A stretch of DNA of 64,000 nucleotides, taken from the NCBI RefSeq assembly GCF_016861695.1, contig NZ_BOLP01000004.1, positions 409,060 to 473,059 on the forward strand, given 5' to 3'. Each line of letters opens with the position of its first letter. The stretch's first letter is position 1. Below the pieces are notes generated by a model, which made no database searches, had not been told where the DNA came from, and saw only the letters and a list, made by a program, of their open reading frames with translations. This stretch comes from Levilactobacillus andaensis (GTDB lineage: Bacteria; Bacillota; Bacilli; Lactobacillales; Lactobacillaceae). The translations under genes and the position numbers were made by a program. Positions 1 through 9,437 of this stretch are shown here, piece after piece.

Positions 1-651
1 GGTGAAGACGATAGTTGTGTGCTCGCGCTGATTAATTTCCAGCAAGAAGTCCAACACCCGTTTGCGCGTCGGCACATCCAATCCCAATGTTGGCTCATCC
101 AAGAAGACCAACTCGGGATGATGTAAAAAGGTCGCCACAAACTCCCCCCGCATGCGCTGGCCCAGAGATAACTCGCGTACACTTTGATGGACAAAGCTGG
201 TCATTTCCAGTCGCTCGATCATGGTCGTCAGCCACTGGTCCTCAGTTGGCCCCACGTTGCCATACATTTTCTGTAAGAATTTGAACGAGTCCATCAGCGG
301 CAGTTCCCACCACAGTTGGGACTTCTGCCCCATCAACGCCGCGATTCGGGGCGCATTTTCCTTGCGGTGCGTAAAGGGATCGTGCCCTAACACCGTAATC
401 GTTCCGGAGGTCGGCTTGAGAATGCCCAGCAAGGACTTGATGGTCGTTGACTTGCCGGCGCCATTTTCCCCAACGTACCCGAGAATATCACCCCGGGCGA
501 CTTGAAATGAAATTCCCTTTAACGCCGGAATCTGGCGGTAGTGGGGGTGAAGCATAGCAGTCAAGCTGTCGCGAAAAGTCGTCGTCTGATTTTCCTTCAC
601 CTGATATGTCATGGTTAACTCTGATACCTGAATCACGTGCTCTTCACCCAT
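1..651 (-). CDS. ABC-2 type exporter ATP-binding protein (partial, runs off window)
   Basis: ATPase of an ABC exporter; the first 217 residues are visible and the C-terminus lies beyond position 1. Walker A (GENGAGKST, about residues 57-65), the signature LSLGQRMR and Walker B LVFLDEPTLGLD are all present. The long N-terminal stretch before Walker A, the RMR signature and the segment MGQKSQLWWELP resemble the COG4586 (NatA/viologen-exporter-like) group rather than importer ATPases. The ATG at 651 has an AAGGG ribosome site 8-9 bases upstream. The permease partners are presumably outside the window. Substrate unknown. Confidence 0.85.
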   Translation of the reverse strand, partial: MGEEHVIQVSELTMTYQVKENQTTTFRDSLTAMLHPHYRQIPALKGISFQVARGDILGYVGENGAGKSTTIKSLLGILKPTSGTITVLGHDPFTHRKENAPRIAALMGQKSQLWWELPLMDSFKFLQKMYGNVGPTEDQWLTTMIERLEMTSFVHQSVRELSLGQRMRGEFVATFLHHPELVFLDEPTLGLDVPTRKRVLDFLLEINQREHTTIVFT

Positions 652-1097
652 CGTTGTCGCCCTTCAATCTTGCTTGCATTAAAAATAGATAAAGTTCTAA
701 TTTGATTTTAATCTTACTGGGTTGGAGGTCAATAACTTTTTTAAAAATCGCTCCCTTTCGGCGTAGTTAATTTGCTAACCTTTCACAGTTAATTTCCTGC
801 CTTAATCATCTACGCTGTTCGTCATCTTTTTTCATTTCCTTTTGCCGCTAAACCCGCTATAATCAATGGAGTTGCAACAAGTCCTGTTGCATTTCAAACT
901 CGCGAAAATTGATGCCTAATTTTCGGCTTTTACGATGGGAAATACAGCTACGTTTTGGGTTGTAAAATATCCGTCTTGTCAATCGTCGACCGATACTCGT
1001 TGCAATTCAATGCGACCTGACAAAAATCAACCGTGCCAGCACTAGAAAAACAATGAACGTGCTGGTCACTATATGTAAAATTGCGAGCACAATCTTA
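652..1097. other. Intergenic region with candidate pot promoter and inverted repeats
   Basis: No gene seen. TATAAT at 858-863 could be a -10 element for the rightward pot operon, but no good -35 was found. Just downstream are a 7-bp inverted repeat (TGCAACA, 873-879, with TGTTGCA, 885-891) and a second weak hairpin (CGAAAAT/ATTTTCG, about 902-925). Their role is unknown. The 3' part leads into a type A repeat. Confidence 0.4.
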
Positions 1098-1281
1098 GCC
1101 GGAGGCGGCCAGGGGTGTAGCCAGCCGTGTCGACAACGTTAGGCGGAGGGCCTTCCCGGCTTACATTGTGGGACGACCTGAAAGACGCACGAACTTCGCG
1201 GCTTTCAGGCGAGGTCACAGACCGCACCTCAGGCTGTGACCGTTCCCCATGGCCGGCGGAATCCCTGGCAGCCGCAGTGCG
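1098..1281 (+). repeat. Type A cloverleaf repeat, copy A1
   Basis: Begins GCCGGAGG and ends GCCGCAGTGCG. Terminal arms CCAGGG/CCCTGG pair. It lies directly upstream of potA, GTGCG end toward the gene, 57 bases before its start codon; here the element would be in the 5' leader of the pot operon. Slightly diverged in the left arms compared with other copies. Confidence 0.9.
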
Positions 1282-1337
1282 ACCAGCCAAATCAATCCAA
1301 TTTACAACTAAATTTATTATCCAGAGGAGGTAGCCTG

Positions 1338-2450
1338 ATGACTCAACCTATCATCGCGCTTCACCACGTCACCAAACGTTATGGCGACGCGACCATTTTA
1401 AAGAATATTGACCTTACGCTAGAGTCCGGCAAATTTTACACGCTGCTCGGACCGTCAGGCTGCGGTAAAACGACCATTTTACGGACCATCGCTGGCTTTA
1501 CCGATGCAACCACCGGCGATGTCCTGTTCGCCGGCAAGCGGATCAACGACGTTCCCGCCAACAAGCGCAACGTCAACACCGTCTTCCAAGACTACGCACT
1601 GTTCCCCCACCTGACCGTGGCGGAAAACGTGGCCTTTGGGCTGACGCTTAAAAAGACCCCGAAAAAGGAAATCTCCACCCGCGTTGCCAACGCCCTCAAG
1701 TTGGTTCAGCTCGCCGACTATGGCGACCGTGAGATCAGCGCACTGTCCGGGGGCCAACAACAACGGATCGCCATTGCCCGGGCCATCGTCATGCAGCCGA
1801 AAGTCTTGCTGCTCGACGAACCCCTGTCCGCCTTGGACGCTAAGCTGCGCCGCGAAATGCAGTACGAACTGCGCGACCTGCAGCAACGGCTCGGCATTAC
1901 CTTTTTGTTCGTGACCCACGACCAGGAAGAAGCCCTGGCCATGAGCGATGAGATTTTCGTCATGAATCAGGGGGAAGTTCTCCAGAGTGGTACGCCCGTC
2001 GATATTTACGATGAGCCCATCAACCATTTTGTTGCCGACTTCATTGGGGAAAGCAATATTTTACCCGGTAAAATGCTCGATGACTTCCAAGTGGCCTTCG
2101 GCGGTCGCCAATTTGAATGCGCCGATGCCGGAATTCCCGCCAATGAAGCCGTTGAAATCGTGATTCGGCCCGAGGACCTGACGCTGACGGAACCCGCCAA
2201 CGCCAAACTCGTTGTGACCATCGACACCCAATTGTTCCGTGGTGACTACTACGAAATCGCGGCGACCGACGACCTCGGCAACGACTGGCTGATTCATTCC
2301 GTCAACCCGGCCGAAGACGGTCAGAGTGTCGGCATTACTTTCCGGCCACAAGACCTCCACGTCATGCGTTTCGGCGAAAAAGAAGCCGAATTCGACGCCC
2401 GCCTAGAAACCTACGAGGGGGAGGAGGATGAGAGCAGTGACGAAACGTAG
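1338..2450 (+). CDS. potA: Spermidine/putrescine ABC transporter ATP-binding protein PotA
   Basis: Cytoplasmic ATPase driving polyamine import with PotB, PotC and PotD. 370 aa. Walker A GPSGCGKT at residues 38-45, Q-loop region VFQDYALFP around 82-90, signature LSGGQQQR about 136-143, Walker [12 protein letters not shown] about 157-167, and the H-loop THDQEEA near 193. The C-terminal TOBE-like regulatory region follows (about 240-350). The start at 1338 is chosen because AGAGGAGG precedes it by 7 bases; the in-frame upstream ATG lies inside a repeat. The end overlaps potB by 23 bases, so the operon is probably translationally coupled. Confidence 0.95.
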   Translation: MTQPIIALHHVTKRYGDATILKNIDLTLESGKFYTLLGPSGCGKTTILRTIAGFTDATTGDVLFAGKRINDVPANKRNVNTVFQDYALFPHLTVAENVAFGLTLKKTPKKEISTRVANALKLVQLADYGDREISALSGGQQQRIAIARAIVMQPKVLLLDEPLSALDAKLRREMQYELRDLQQRLGITFLFVTHDQEEALAMSDEIFVMNQGEVLQSGTPVDIYDEPINHFVADFIGESNILPGKMLDDFQVAFGGRQFECADAGIPANEAVEIVIRPEDLTLTEPANAKLVVTIDTQLFRGDYYEIAATDDLGNDWLIHSVNPAEDGQSVGITFRPQDLHVMRFGEKEAEFDARLETYEGEEDESSDET

Positions 2451-3252
2451 AACTTGGCTGTACTTCATCCCCTATGGCCTGTGGCTGGCGCTATTTGTCG
2501 TCGCCCCGGTCGCACTGATCATTTACCAATCGTTCTTTGACCTCGGCCACCACTTCACGCTGGGAAATTACAGCACTTATTTTCAATCCGCAACTTATCT
2601 TAAAATGACACTGAACTCCGTGTGGTACGCGTTTCTGATCACCCTGTTCACCGGGCTCATCAGCTATCCCACGGCCTATTTCTTACACCAGCTCAAGCAT
2701 CGGCAATTCTGGTTACTACTCGTCATTTTGCCCACGTGGATCAACATTTTGCTCAAGGCCTACGCCTTCATCGGTATCTTCAGTCAGGCCGGCCTGGCCA
2801 ATCAATTTTTGACCTTCATCGGCATTGGTCCGCAGCAGATTCTGTTCACCAACGCCAGCTTCATCTTCGTGGCAACCTACATTCAGATTCCCTTTATGAT
2901 TTTGCCTATTTATAACTCGATCGACGATTTGAATCCGGCCTTCGTCAATGCCAGTCGTGACCTTGGTGCCAGCAATTGGCAAACGTTCCGGCGCGTCATT
3001 TTTCCCTTGACGCTTCCCGGGGTCAAGGCCGGCGTACAAGCCGTTTTCATCCCCTCGCTCTCCCTCTTCATGTTGACCCGTCTGATTGGCGGCAACAAGG
3101 TCATCACGCTGGGGACCGCGATTGAGGAACATTTCTTGACCACCATGAATTGGGGCATGGGCTCCACGATTGGGGTCATCCTAATCGTCGCGATGATCAT
3201 CGTCATGACCTTGACCGGCGATAAAAAACCGAAGGGAGGCGCGCCACGATGA
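2428..3252 (+). CDS. potB: Spermidine/putrescine ABC transporter permease PotB
   Basis: Inner membrane permease of the polyamine importer, 274 aa with about six hydrophobic segments. The EAA-like loop contacting PotA is [16 protein letters not shown] near residues 172-187, followed by PLTLPG. The start ATG lies inside the end of potA behind GGGGGAGGAGG; a GTG nine bases later is also possible. Overlaps potC by 4 bases (ATGA). Pairing with PotC as the second half of a heterodimeric channel follows from gene order. Confidence 0.95.
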   Translation: MRAVTKRRTWLYFIPYGLWLALFVVAPVALIIYQSFFDLGHHFTLGNYSTYFQSATYLKMTLNSVWYAFLITLFTGLISYPTAYFLHQLKHRQFWLLLVILPTWINILLKAYAFIGIFSQAGLANQFLTFIGIGPQQILFTNASFIFVATYIQIPFMILPIYNSIDDLNPAFVNASRDLGASNWQTFRRVIFPLTLPGVKAGVQAVFIPSLSLFMLTRLIGGNKVITLGTAIEEHFLTTMNWGMGSTIGVILIVAMIIVMTLTGDKKPKGGAPR

Positions 3253-4052
3253 GTAAAAAATTAGCGAATGCCTACCTGATTTTGGTCTTTGCCGTGTTGT
3301 ACGCCCCCATCGTCTTTCTGATCGTCTACTCCTTTAGCCAGGGCGAAACGATGACCAACTACCATGGCTTCACGTGGCGCCACTACCAAACGCTGTTCAG
3401 TGACGCGCGGATGCTGGCCATCGTTGCCAACACGCTGTTAGTCGCTCTGCTGTCATCGTTGATTGCGACCTTGATTGGCACGTGGGGCGCGCTAGGGATC
3501 AACCGAACGACCAAACGGGTGACGCGCGAATCCCTCCTGACGCTCAACAACGTGCTGATGGTCTCGCCCGACGTCATCATTGGGGCCAGCTTCCTGATTT
3601 TCTTCACGATGCTAAAGATTCCTTTGGGCTTTGGGTCGGTTCTGATGAGCCACATTGCCTTTGAGATTCCCATCGTGGTCCTGATGGTGCTCCCCCGACT
3701 CCGTGAAATGTCTTCTTCCATGCTGGACGCCGCGGAAGACCTGGGCGCAACGACCCGCCAACTTTTGACGCAGGTCATCGTCCCCTTCATTTCACCCGGC
3801 ATCTTTGCCGGCTTCTTCATGGCGCTGACGTACTCGCTAGATGACTTTGCGGTCACCTTCTTCGTCACCGGGAACGGCTTTTCGACGCTGTCCGTGGAAA
3901 TTTACTCCCGGGCCCGCCAAGGCATCAACCTGGAGATCAACGCGCTATCCGGCGTCATGTTCCTCTTCTCACTGTTACTGGTCGGCGGTTATTACTGGAT
4001 TCAACAGGCCAGCCAGAAACGTAAGCACCGCAAGCGGGAGGTGGCCTCATGA
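3249..4052 (+). CDS. potC: Spermidine/putrescine ABC transporter permease PotC
   Basis: Second membrane permease of the polyamine importer, 267 aa, multiple hydrophobic helices and an EAA-like loop DAAEDLGATTRQLLTQ near residues 160-175 followed by PFISPG. The N-terminal YAPIVFLIVYSF segment is typical of PotC. Start overlaps the potB stop by 4 bases, preceded by GGGAGGCG. The 3' end overlaps potD by 4 bases. The basic C-tail (KRKHRKREV) fits the cytoplasmic end of the last helix. Confidence 0.95.
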   Translation: MSKKLANAYLILVFAVLYAPIVFLIVYSFSQGETMTNYHGFTWRHYQTLFSDARMLAIVANTLLVALLSSLIATLIGTWGALGINRTTKRVTRESLLTLNNVLMVSPDVIIGASFLIFFTMLKIPLGFGSVLMSHIAFEIPIVVLMVLPRLREMSSSMLDAAEDLGATTRQLLTQVIVPFISPGIFAGFFMALTYSLDDFAVTFFVTGNGFSTLSVEIYSRARQGINLEINALSGVMFLFSLLLVGGYYWIQQASQKRKHRKREVAS

Positions 4053-5119
4053 AACGTTTACTCAGCTTAATCATCGGGTTACTCGCCGTCTGTGGACTCT
4101 TGGCCTACACCAGCCAGTCGCTGGAAAAATCCAGTGGGAGTACCGGTAGCAAAGTGCTTAACCTGTACAATTGGGGCGACTACATTGACCCCAACCTCCT
4201 GACCAAGTTTCAAAGGGAAACGGGTTACCACGTGAATGTCGAGACCTTTGACAGCAACGAAGCGATGTACACCAAGATCAATCAAGGTGGCACCCACTAC
4301 GACTTGGCTGTGCCGAGCGAGTACATGGTGTCGAAGATGAAACGCGCGCACCTGTTACAGCCGCTGGACAAGAGCCGACTGACCGGCTGGGGCAACTTTG
4401 ACCAGCAATTTCTGAACCAGTCGTTCGACCGCGGCAACCGCTACTCCATGCCTTATTTCTGGGGGACGCTGGGCATCGTGTACAACGACAAAATGGTCAA
4501 GGCCAGCGAGGTCCAACACTGGGACGACTTATGGTCACCGAAGTTCCGCGACAAGATCATGCTAATTGACTCGGCCAGAGACATCATGGGCATGTCGCTG
4601 GTCACGCTACACAAGTCGATGAACACGACCGACCCGCAGACGTTACTGGCCGCTGAAAAGCGTTTGAACACGCTGGCGCCCAATGTCAAAGCCGTGGTCG
4701 CCGATGAAATCAAGATGTACATGATTCAGGACGAAGCACCGTTGGCCGTGGACTGGTCCGGCGAGGCGGCCGAAATGCTGGCCGGCAATAGTCACCTCCA
4801 CTACGTTGTGCCGCGTGAAGGCAGCAACCTGTGGTTCGACAACCTGGTCATCCCCAAGACGGCTCAGCACTACAACGCCATCTACGCCTTCCTGAACTTC
4901 ATGAGCGAACCGAAAAACGCCGCCCAAAATGCGGAATACATCGGTTACGCCACACCGAACAAGAAGGCCAAGGCGTTGTTGCCAAAGTCGGTGCGCGATG
5001 ATCAAGAATTCTATCCAGATCAAAAGACTGTCGACCACCTGCAGGTCTACCGCGACTTAGCACCAAATATCGTCGAACTCTACAACGACCGCTACTTGGA
5101 ATTCAAGATGCACCATTAG
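4049..5119 (+). CDS. potD: Spermidine/putrescine-binding protein PotD
   Basis: Extracellular substrate-binding protein of the polyamine importer, 356 aa. An N-terminal hydrophobic segment (residues 5-20, LSLIIGLLAVCGLLAY) acts as signal or anchor; the cysteine in it is not in a good lipobox. The mature part carries the family pattern LNLYNWGDYIDPNLL, then VETFDSNEAMYTKI, YDLAVPSEYMV and PYFWGTLGIVYN, all typical of PotD/PotF. Last gene of potABCD. A type A repeat starts 18 bases after the stop codon, followed by an intrinsic terminator. Confidence 0.95.
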   Translation: MKRLLSLIIGLLAVCGLLAYTSQSLEKSSGSTGSKVLNLYNWGDYIDPNLLTKFQRETGYHVNVETFDSNEAMYTKINQGGTHYDLAVPSEYMVSKMKRAHLLQPLDKSRLTGWGNFDQQFLNQSFDRGNRYSMPYFWGTLGIVYNDKMVKASEVQHWDDLWSPKFRDKIMLIDSARDIMGMSLVTLHKSMNTTDPQTLLAAEKRLNTLAPNVKAVVADEIKMYMIQDEAPLAVDWSGEAAEMLAGNSHLHYVVPREGSNLWFDNLVIPKTAQHYNAIYAFLNFMSEPKNAAQNAEYIGYATPNKKAKALLPKSVRDDQEFYPDQKTVDHLQVYRDLAPNIVELYNDRYLEFKMHH

Positions 5120-5137
5120 GGTTAGCGCAAACTGGTT

Positions 5138-5315
5138 CGCCTGCGGCTGCCAGGAATTCCGCCTGCTGTGGGGACGCTTCAGCCTGGAAGATCACCAGGC
5201 TTCTCGCTCGCTTTTAAGCCGCAAAATACGCGTCTTAAAAGTCGCCCATTTTATTGGCTAGCTTCGCCAGCCAATAAAATTACCACGGCTGGCTACATTC
5301 CTGTCCTCCTCCGGC
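5138..5315 (-). repeat. Type A cloverleaf repeat, copy A2
   Basis: The CGCCTGCGG end faces the potD stop codon and the GGAGG end is distal. Visible stems: GCCTGCTGTGG with CCACGGCTGGC, arm 1 AGCCTGG/CCAGGCT, arm 2 CTTTTAAG/CTTAAAAG, arm 3 TTTTATTGGCT/AGCCAATAAAA. Lies between the potD stop and a terminator, so probably transcribed. Confidence 0.93.
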
Positions 5316-5395
5316 TCTGATTGTGCTCTGCTATGACACATGTTGAAGTCCGCTGATACCGCTTAACTGATGACCAACACTTGTCTCATTACAAC

Positions 5396-5446
5396 TTAAA
5401 TGGCACTGACATCATCTGATTTTCAGAGATTGTCAGTGCCATTTTT
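5396..5446. terminator. Bidirectional intrinsic terminator between potD and pstB
   Basis: Perfect 14-bp stem AAATGGCACTGACA (5398-5411) with its complement at 5431-5444, A-run on the left and T-run on the right, between two converging operons. Confidence 0.85.
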
Positions 5447-5536
5447 GGCATCTTCTAAGTTAATTAGCGTGGCTGTACGTAAAAAGGAGCCGAGCATGAC
5501 GCCTCGACTCCCTCATGGTACTTGATTTTAAAACGA

Positions 5537-6340
5537 CTACCCGAAGCTTCCGGAGATGTAATCTTGGGTTACCGGGATCTGCGGGTTACTGAACATCGTG
5601 GCGGTTGGCGTGTACTCCATCACGTGGCCAAGATGGAAGAACGCGCACTGACTGCTGACCCGCGCCGCTTGTTGCATGTTGTGGGTCACGATGATGATGG
5701 AATACTTCTTTTGTAATTCCAACAGCGTCTCTTCGACCTTCACCGTTGAAATTGGGTCTAACGCGCTACAAGGTTCGTCCAAAAGTAAAACGTCGGGTTC
5801 CATGGCAATCGAGCGGGCAATACATAACCGCTGTTGTTGGCCCCCAGATAATGCCAAGGCGCTCTTGTCCAAGCTATCCTTGACTTCGTCCCACAGAGCG
5901 GCCCCCTTCAAGCTCGTTTCGACCCGTCCTTCTAATTCTGCTTTACCCTTGAAACCGTTCGCCTTCAACGCGTACACGATGTTTTCGCGAATCGACTTGG
6001 CAAATGGGTTAGGTCGTTGAAAGACCATCCCGATGTGGCGCCGAATCTCGTAAATGTTCACGTTCGGTTCGTTGATGTCGACCCCGTGATACCAGATTTT
6101 TCCGGTCACGGTAGCAATGTTATCGTTCATTCGATTCAACGAACGCAGATAGGTCGACTTCCCGGAACCAGAAGCTCCGATCAACGCAGTAATCTGGTTC
6201 TTGGGAAAGCCCAAGTCGGCATCGTGCATCGCATGGTTCGCACCATAGAAGACCTGCAAGTTTTCCGTCCGCATCGCTAAGGACACGTTATCGGGGAAGG
6301 TCTGCACGGCAGTTTTTTCAAATGAATATTGTTTTAACAT
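5537..6340 (-). CDS. pstB: Phosphate ABC transporter ATP-binding protein PstB
   Basis: ATPase of the high-affinity phosphate importer, 267 aa. Walker A GASGSGKST at residues 55-63, FQRPNPFAKS Q-loop, signature LSGGQQQR, Walker B LLLDEPCSALDP and H-loop THNMQQA. The N-terminus (about 25 aa before the ABC core) is slightly extended, as in other Gram-positive PstB. RBS AGGAGGAACTGCC before ATG. Follows pstA by 12 bases; last gene of pstSCAB. A single PstB is present and no phoU follows, unlike many lactobacilli with pstB2 and phoU. Confidence 0.95.
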   Translation of the reverse strand: MLKQYSFEKTAVQTFPDNVSLAMRTENLQVFYGANHAMHDADLGFPKNQITALIGASGSGKSTYLRSLNRMNDNIATVTGKIWYHGVDINEPNVNIYEIRRHIGMVFQRPNPFAKSIRENIVYALKANGFKGKAELEGRVETSLKGAALWDEVKDSLDKSALALSGGQQQRLCIARSIAMEPDVLLLDEPCSALDPISTVKVEETLLELQKKYSIIIVTHNMQQAARVSSQCAFFHLGHVMEYTPTATMFSNPQIPVTQDYISGSFG

Positions 6341-6352
6341 GGCAGTTCCTCC

Positions 6353-7240
6353 TTACTTGCTGGCTGTGACGCGCCGGTAGAGGAAGTTCCCCAATACCCG
6401 GGCACCTAGGTTGAACAGTAATACGGCAATGATCAACACGGCCGAAGCGGCAGCGGACAATTGTGCCGCATTGCTGGCCAGTCCTTCCGTGTTGACCTTC
6501 CAGATGTGAACGGCCAACGTTTCGGCGGGCCGGAATGGGTTCAGCGGACTCGCCGGATCCATCGGGTTCCAGTCCGAAAAGTTCGTGACGGGCGCACTTT
6601 GACCGGCCGTGTAGATTAAGGCAGCGGCTTCACCAAAGACCCGCCCAGCACTCAACACAATCCCGGTCACAATTCCTGGCAGAGCTACCGGCAAGATGAT
6701 GCCGATTTCGGTCTTCCACTTGGACAAGCCCAGTGACAATCCAGCTTCCCGTTGGTTACGGGGAACGGCACTCAGTGATTCTTCAATGTTCCGCGTTAAC
6801 AACGGTAAGTTGAAGAACGTCAGCGCAATGGCCCCGGAGATTACGGAGAAACCAATCTTGAACTTCACCACGAACAACAGGAAGCCAAACAACCCAACGA
6901 CAACGGATGGCAGTGAGCTCAGAACTTCAATTGCAGAGCGAATCAAACTCGTCCGCCAGTTATCCTTTGCGTACTCCGCCAAATAGATGCCGGCACCCAA
7001 AGAAATTGGGATGGAAATCAACATTGTCAGGACCAATAGGTAAAAGGAGTTGAAGAGTTGCACGCCGATACCACCGGCACCACTAAAGGCATCGGTCGTT
7101 CCGGTTAAGAAGGACCAGCTCACGTGAGGCAATCCCGAAATTAAGATGTAGGCCAATAGGAAGGCCAGAATACCAACCACCGCGGCCACAATTAAATCAA
7201 TGATGACCGTTGCGATAAAATCTGTACGTTTAGCGCCCAT
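6353..7240 (-). CDS. pstA: Phosphate ABC transporter permease PstA
   Basis: Membrane permease of the phosphate importer, 295 aa with about six hydrophobic segments. The EAA-like cytoplasmic loop reads QREAGLSLGLSKWKTEIG, followed by LPVALPGIVTGI. LSSLPSVVVGLFGFLLF is characteristic of Pst permeases. Overlaps the end of pstC by 11 bases, so translation is coupled. Works with PstC as heterodimer. Confidence 0.95.
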   Translation of the reverse strand: MGAKRTDFIATVIIDLIVAAVVGILAFLLAYILISGLPHVSWSFLTGTTDAFSGAGGIGVQLFNSFYLLVLTMLISIPISLGAGIYLAEYAKDNWRTSLIRSAIEVLSSLPSVVVGLFGFLLFVVKFKIGFSVISGAIALTFFNLPLLTRNIEESLSAVPRNQREAGLSLGLSKWKTEIGIILPVALPGIVTGIVLSAGRVFGEAAALIYTAGQSAPVTNFSDWNPMDPASPLNPFRPAETLAVHIWKVNTEGLASNAAQLSAAASAVLIIAVLLFNLGARVLGNFLYRRVTASK

Positions 7241-8183
7241 TCTTTAATTGCCCCCTCTTAGCGATGAATCGAACCAGTGCGTTGAAGAATAATGACATGA
7301 GTAACAGAATCAACGCTAAGGACCAGAGGGCGTTGTTAGGCAACGTCCCATCAATGGTATCCCCAATTCCAGTCGTTAACTGACTGGTCAGAGTTGAGGC
7401 TGGTGAAATCAGGTTTTTGGGCATGATAGCCGCGTTCCCAATGACCATTTGAACGGCCAAAGCTTCACCGAAAGCCCGCGCCATCCCGAAGATAACGGCG
7501 GTCAAAATTCCGGGGGTGGCGGAACGTAAGATCACCCGCGAAACAGTTTGCCAACGGGTCGCCCCTAAAGCTAATGACGCTTCCTTGTAGTGCCGCGGAA
7601 CGGCACGTAAACTGTCGACCGTCATCGTGGTAATCGTCGGTAAGACCATGACGAAGAGCACGAAGGTCGCCGAAATAATCCCGAAACCGGAACCACCAAC
7701 TAAATGCCGCATGAATGGCACAACGACGGCTAAACCGATGAATCCGTAAACGACGGAAGGAATTCCGACCAACAGCTCGATAACGGGTTGTAAGACTTTC
7801 CGGCCCTTGTTAGGTGAGATTTCCGTCATGAAGATGGCCGTCCCCACCGCAAACGGTGTCGCCACGATGGCCGCGGCAAAAGTCACGGCAAACGACCCAA
7901 CGATCATTGGTAAGGCCCCGATGTTCCCCTGATCAGGTGCCCAGTTGGTCCCTGACAGGAACTTCCACAGACTCACATGGTTCTGCGTGAACGTGGCAAT
8001 CCCCTTAGAGGTAATGAACCAAAGCATAGACGCGACCACCAAGATAATCACGCCGATACAGAGGTAGCTGATGCCGCGCCCAATCCAATCTTCACGGGTT
8101 GCGCGGGTTGCCCGATGCAGGCGGGCATCCCATTCGTGGGATTGGGCGTCTTGTTTTTTCAATTGAAAATTGGTTTGTTCCAT
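7230..8183 (-). CDS. pstC: Phosphate ABC transporter permease PstC
   Basis: Membrane permease of the phosphate importer, 317 aa. A charged cytoplasmic N-terminus of about 45 aa precedes the first helix. Family signatures: ELLVGIPSVVYGFIGL in the membrane, and the EAA-like loop YKEASLALGATRWQTVSRV. RBS AAGGGGGAG before ATG. Second gene after pstS, with a 79-base gap in which no clear terminator was seen, so cotranscription is expected, possibly with stoichiometry control favouring PstS. Confidence 0.95.
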   Translation of the reverse strand: MEQTNFQLKKQDAQSHEWDARLHRATRATREDWIGRGISYLCIGVIILVVASMLWFITSKGIATFTQNHVSLWKFLSGTNWAPDQGNIGALPMIVGSFAVTFAAAIVATPFAVGTAIFMTEISPNKGRKVLQPVIELLVGIPSVVYGFIGLAVVVPFMRHLVGGSGFGIISATFVLFVMVLPTITTMTVDSLRAVPRHYKEASLALGATRWQTVSRVILRSATPGILTAVIFGMARAFGEALAVQMVIGNAAIMPKNLISPASTLTSQLTTGIGDTIDGTLPNNALWSLALILLLMSLFFNALVRFIAKRGQLKNGR

Positions 8184-8262
8184 AAGTTGACTCCCCCTTA
8201 AAAAAAGATGAAGGCGCTACGACCGCACCTCCACCCATGTGACAAACAACTGCTTTTAAAAA

Positions 8263-9156
8263 TTAGTTTTGCGTAACGGCACCCTTAGCATCCTTGGATA
8301 CTTTCATGTCGTGAATACTGATGTAACCCATGTCCTTAACCAAGCTATCTTGAACCGTCTTGGAGTCCATGTACTTCAGGAAGGCAGTCGTGGCCTTGTC
8401 AGGCGTGCCCTTAGTGTACATGTGTTCGTAAGACCAGATCTTCCACTTGTTGGTTTCAACGTTGTTGTCCGTTGGTGTAACACCATCAATGGAAACGGCT
8501 TGTAACTTGTTCGTGAAGTAGGAGAAGGCTAAGTAACTGACAGCACCTGGCGTTGAGCCAACGATCTTTTGAACGGCACCGTTAGAATCTTGTTCTTGAG
8601 ACTTCACAGCGTCCGTGCCCTTAAGAACGGCGTTTTCAAACGTTGCTCGAGTCCCACTACCTTGGGCCCGGTTGATGATGACGATCTTTTGGTCCTTACC
8701 ACCGACTTCTTTCCAGTTAGTGATCTTACCCGTAAAGATTTGCTTCAATTGCGCCATCTTCAGGTTCTTGATACCGGTATCCTTGTTGACAACTGGGGCC
8801 ATCCCCACAACGGCAACCTTGTGGTCCGTTAATTTGTCAGCCTTGATTCCGTCTTTTTCTTCAGCGAAAATGTCAGAGTCCCCGATAGAAACGGCACCGG
8901 CTTGAACTTGGCTCAACCCAGTCCCGGAACCGCCACCTTGAACCGTCAGAGTCACCTTGCTGTTCTTAGCGGTGAAGTTGGCGCCGGCCTTTGCTGCCAA
9001 TGGTTGTAAGGCAGTTGAGCCAACCGCTGTCACCTTGCCGGATAGTGCTTCGCTGCTACTGCCCTTGCTACTGGATGAGCTCGTGGCCTTGCCACAACCC
9101 ACTAATAGTAAACTAATTGCTACAATCCCCATTGCTAACTTTGATCCCTTATTCAT
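8263..9156 (-). CDS. pstS: Phosphate-binding lipoprotein PstS
   Basis: Membrane-anchored phosphate-binding protein, 297 aa. Signal peptide with lipobox LLVGC near residue 20, then a Ser/Lys-rich linker. Phosphate-contacting patterns GSTALQPLA, GGGSGTGLSQVQAG, IGDSDIF and RAQGSGTRATF are visible. I start at 9156 (MNKGSKLAM) because it gives a normal lipoprotein signal and has GGAG upstream; an in-frame ATG at 9216 would add 20 unlikely residues. First gene of the pst operon. Confidence 0.95.
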   Translation of the reverse strand: MNKGSKLAMGIVAISLLLVGCGKATSSSSSKGSSSEALSGKVTAVGSTALQPLAAKAGANFTAKNSKVTLTVQGGGSGTGLSQVQAGAVSIGDSDIFAEEKDGIKADKLTDHKVAVVGMAPVVNKDTGIKNLKMAQLKQIFTGKITNWKEVGGKDQKIVIINRAQGSGTRATFENAVLKGTDAVKSQEQDSNGAVQKIVGSTPGAVSYLAFSYFTNKLQAVSIDGVTPTDNNVETNKWKIWSYEHMYTKGTPDKATTAFLKYMDSKTVQDSLVKDMGYISIHDMKVSKDAKGAVTQN

Positions 9157-9261
9157 CTCTGTCACTCCATGTCTTTTTTTAAGTATAGTAGAACCACCAC
9201 TTCGTAAGCTAAGCATCTTCGTGGTGCCTCCCCTTAACTTACAACCTTGATTCTAAGCGAT

Positions 9262-9303
9262 GAATATATATTCTTCGTCGCATTCGTGTAAATTTTCGGT
9301 AAA
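9262..9303 (-). promoter_or_regulatory. pstS promoter with PhoP-box-like direct repeat
   Basis: On the reverse strand TTTACC (9303-9298) and TTTACA (9292-9287) form a direct repeat with 5 bases between, like TT-A-CA PhoP repeats of low-GC Gram-positives. The second repeat also serves as -35, with TATATA 16 bases downstream as -10. Only two repeats were seen. Confidence 0.55.
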
Positions 9304-9386
9304 TGTTGCCGGATTTCTGATTTATTTTTGATATTTCTGATAATTAACCCCCAAACACGATTGTTCCAACAACTATGGGGGATTAA

Positions 9387-9415
9387 TTGCGTCTTACCCG
9401 GTAAATGACTAGAAT
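9387..9415 (+). promoter_or_regulatory. Candidate promoter for the 9438 gene
   Basis: TTGCGT, 17 bases, TAGAAT; the -10 lies about 22 bases upstream of the GTG start. Divergent from pstS. Confidence 0.45.
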
Positions 9416-9437
9416 TAGAATTGAGAGGTGACCAGAA

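Noticed and set aside
4049..4135. PotD lipobox cysteine
   Set aside because: The Cys lies in the middle of the hydrophobic segment and lacks a Gly/Ala/Ser before it, so lipidation is unlikely.
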